A stretch of DNA of 13,765 bases from Pseudomonadota bacterium. Its GTDB lineage: Bacteria > Desulfobacterota > Anaeroferrophillalia > Anaeroferrophillales > Tharpellaceae. The DNA is taken from positions 1 through 13,765 of the forward strand of contig DAOWHJ010000178.1 in the NCBI GenBank assembly GCA_030641485.1. Reading direction: 5' to 3'. The translations under genes were made by a program, and so were the position numbers. The notes beneath the pieces are model-generated. The model was not told the origin of the DNA. It searched no databases and saw only the letters and a program-made list of their open reading frames with translations. Position 1 is the first letter of the stretch, and every line of letters begins with the position of its first letter. Positions 13,241 to 13,765 of the stretch are shown here, piece after piece.

Positions 13241-13765
13241 CTATTTCTTCAAGATGATCTCTACCCGTCGGTTTTGGGCCCGGCCTTCAGGATTGTCAGA
13301 ACCATCCGCTCTTGAGTTCGGAGCCACTGGGTTGAGCTCGCCATACCCCTGGGTTGAGAACCTTACCCGGTGCAGCCCGCCCTGATCAAGCAACCAGTCT
13401 TTAACAGAATCAGCTCGTTTCTGGGAAAGCGTAAGGTTATAAGAATCTGAGCCCTTTGAGTCGCTGTAACCCGCAATAAATATACTAGTTTTTTTGAGCT
13501 CCCTGGCAATTTGGGCGACTTTGCCAAGAGTATTCTCGGCCTCAACCTTTAGGTTCCACTTGTCAAAATCGAACAGAACATCTCCTGAAAGAGAGACCTG
13601 AATCTCGGTCCCGACCCGCTTGGCATTTAGATCTTTGAGAGTTTTTTCAAGCCTGGTTGATTTAGCGGATATGGTTGAAGCAAGGCCGATTATCGCAACT
13701 GACTTATAGTTTATTGTGATAGCGCCTCTGCTGTTGCCCAACCGTTTGACCGCTGCCGCTGCAGC
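13241..13765 (-). CDS. OmpA-family peptidoglycan-binding protein (5' part beyond window)
   Basis: On the minus strand the frame is open to the right edge, with 174 residues visible, so the start, and presumably a signal peptide or lipobox, lies outside. An Ala-rich segment and a short helical region precede an OmpA-like domain (about 58-174) with the strand LSGDVLFDFDKWNL, the block IAGYSDSKGSDSYNLTLSQKR and the ending GRAQNRRVEIIL. Asp102 and Arg117 match the residues that hold diaminopimelate of peptidoglycan in this family. The product most likely sits in the periplasm or outer membrane and tethers it to the cell wall. A TTG at 13741 is an internal codon rather than the start, since the open frame and the coding pattern continue upstream of it. 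The gene converges with the thioesterase gene, 33 nt apart, without a clear terminator. Confidence 0.9.
   Translation of the reverse strand, partial: AAAAAVKRLGNSRGAITINYKSVAIIGLASTISAKSTRLEKTLKDLNAKRVGTEIQVSLSGDVLFDFDKWNLKVEAENTLGKVAQIARELKKTSIFIAGYSDSKGSDSYNLTLSQKRADSVKDWLLDQGGLHRVRFSTQGYGELNPVAPNSRADGSDNPEGRAQNRRVEIILKK

Overview
The window looks like a chromosomal segment of a Gram-negative, probably anaerobic or microaerophilic bacterium. A deltaproteobacterial-type lineage (Desulfuromonadota or Desulfobacterota) is the best guess. It rests on the mix of a CheX-like phosphatase, a free-standing parvulin, a [NiFe]-hydrogenase, a rubredoxin-less rubrerythrin-like protein, several hybrid kinases and an OmpA-type protein. 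I cannot fix the taxonomy from sequence alone. No rRNA, tRNA, CRISPR array, transposase or integrase was seen.

Layout. A 5'-truncated cheX-like gene (+) converges on ppiC (-), with a perfect 16-bp bidirectional hairpin between them. About 450 bp of non-coding DNA follows. Then comes the centrepiece at 1295-9173: six tightly packed plus-strand genes with junctions of -4, 10, 13, 16 and -1 nt. In order they encode a duplicated PepSY-associated membrane protein, a group 2-like [NiFe]-hydrogenase small subunit, its large subunit, a hydrogenase maturation endopeptidase, a soluble hybrid histidine kinase with no recognisable sensor domain (HisKA-HATPase-REC-REC-Hpt), and a REC-GGDEF diguanylate cyclase with intact active and inhibitory sites. 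Next are a ferritin-like diiron protein, a 467-bp gap holding a possible decayed secreted-peptide gene, a second membrane-bound hybrid kinase with Hpt, a hotdog acyl-CoA thioesterase, and a convergent OmpA-family gene that runs off the right edge.

How the genes fit together (inference). The operon reads as a complete route from H2 to c-di-GMP. A cytoplasmic hydrogenase without a Tat signal is matured by its own protease. It could pass its state to a kinase that has no other input. The kinase's phosphorelay would end at the REC domain of the diguanylate cyclase. The PepSY membrane protein, with four histidines placed as two possible heme sites and two periplasmic beta-rich loops, would tie the hydrogenase to the membrane or periplasm. 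This is close to what has been proposed from gene context for group 2c putative sensory hydrogenases. The PepSY partner, the Cys-to-Asp change at the proximal cluster, and the retained C-terminal extension with a dedicated protease set it apart from classical HupUV/HoxBC sensors.
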